From Deinococcus sp. Leaf326 (GTDB lineage Bacteria > Deinococcota > Deinococci > Deinococcales > Deinococcaceae): a stretch of 26,389 nt of DNA. The stretch spans positions 1 through 26,389 of the forward strand of contig NZ_LMOM01000025.1 in the NCBI RefSeq assembly GCF_001424185.1, read 5' to 3'. The notes below the pieces were generated by a model. That model made no database searches and was not told where the DNA came from. It saw only the letters and a list, made by a program, of their open reading frames with translations. The translations under genes were made by a program, and so were the position numbers. Shown here in pieces: positions 26,358 to 26,389 of the stretch (position 1 is the stretch's first letter; each line of letters begins with the position of its first letter).

Positions 26358-26389
26358 ATGACGCAAATATCACGTCTCAGCGCACCTGT
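26358..26389 (+). CDS. Possible start of a gene running off the window
   Basis: ATG 26358 begins an open frame (MTQISRLSAP) to the end of the window, after a weak purine-rich stretch (GTGAGAG). Only 10 codons are visible, so no family can be named. The strong promoter upstream makes some transcript here likely; the start codon is a guess. Confidence 0.3.
   Translation, partial: MTQISRLSAP

Overview
The window looks like a chromosomal segment of a Deinococcus species. The DNA is strongly GC-rich. The heat-shock operon carries an HspR-type operator (HAIR element) and a DnaJ without zinc finger. Many genes have a TANNNT -10 box only 5-9 bases before the start codon and no Shine-Dalgarno sequence, the leaderless pattern known from Deinococcus. 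No RNA genes, CRISPR array, phage or intact insertion sequence were seen.

Layout. 1-1536: the 5' part of ftsH (minus), divergent from an SDR oxidoreductase. 1635-6319: a chaperone operon dnaK - grpE - VF530/ankyrin fusion - dnaJ, with tandem promoters around a HAIR operator, an internal terminator-like hairpin after dnaK and a terminator after dnaJ. 6394-10667: single genes (secreted protein, CBS-pair protein, glutaminyl cyclase, tmk, Nif3-like protein, small lipoprotein), with a gene-free stretch at 10019-10343 holding a long hairpin. 10833-12672: a TrmB-family regulator and a PilT-family ATPase.

12738-23395 is a sugar PTS and hexitol island. On the minus strand lies a fru operon: fruB-like IIA-HPr-EI fusion, fruK, and fruA with two IIB domains that both keep their cysteine. 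On the plus strand lie mtlA (IICBA), mtlD, a stand-alone HPr and a DeoR-family regulator. Phosphate would pass from PEP through the EI domain and one of two HPr domains to FruA or MtlA. Fructose-1-phosphate is then processed by FruK and mannitol-1-phosphate by MtlD, both leading to glycolysis. Tandem 10-bp repeats with a shared consensus (TGWNCANTTC) lie both at the fru promoter and at the DeoR-gene promoter, so the regulator probably controls fru and itself.

23392-26214: a COG0523/CobW-type GTPase overlapping the DeoR gene, a DUF2231 membrane protein, a hotdog thioesterase and a MoaD-MoaE fusion. The window ends in a very strong sigma70-type promoter pointing right. The most interesting items are the decamer operator, the HAIR/tandem-promoter arrangement, the VF530-ankyrin protein inside the chaperone operon, HPr domains without the regulatory serine, the ftsH leader ORF and the hairpin at 10025.
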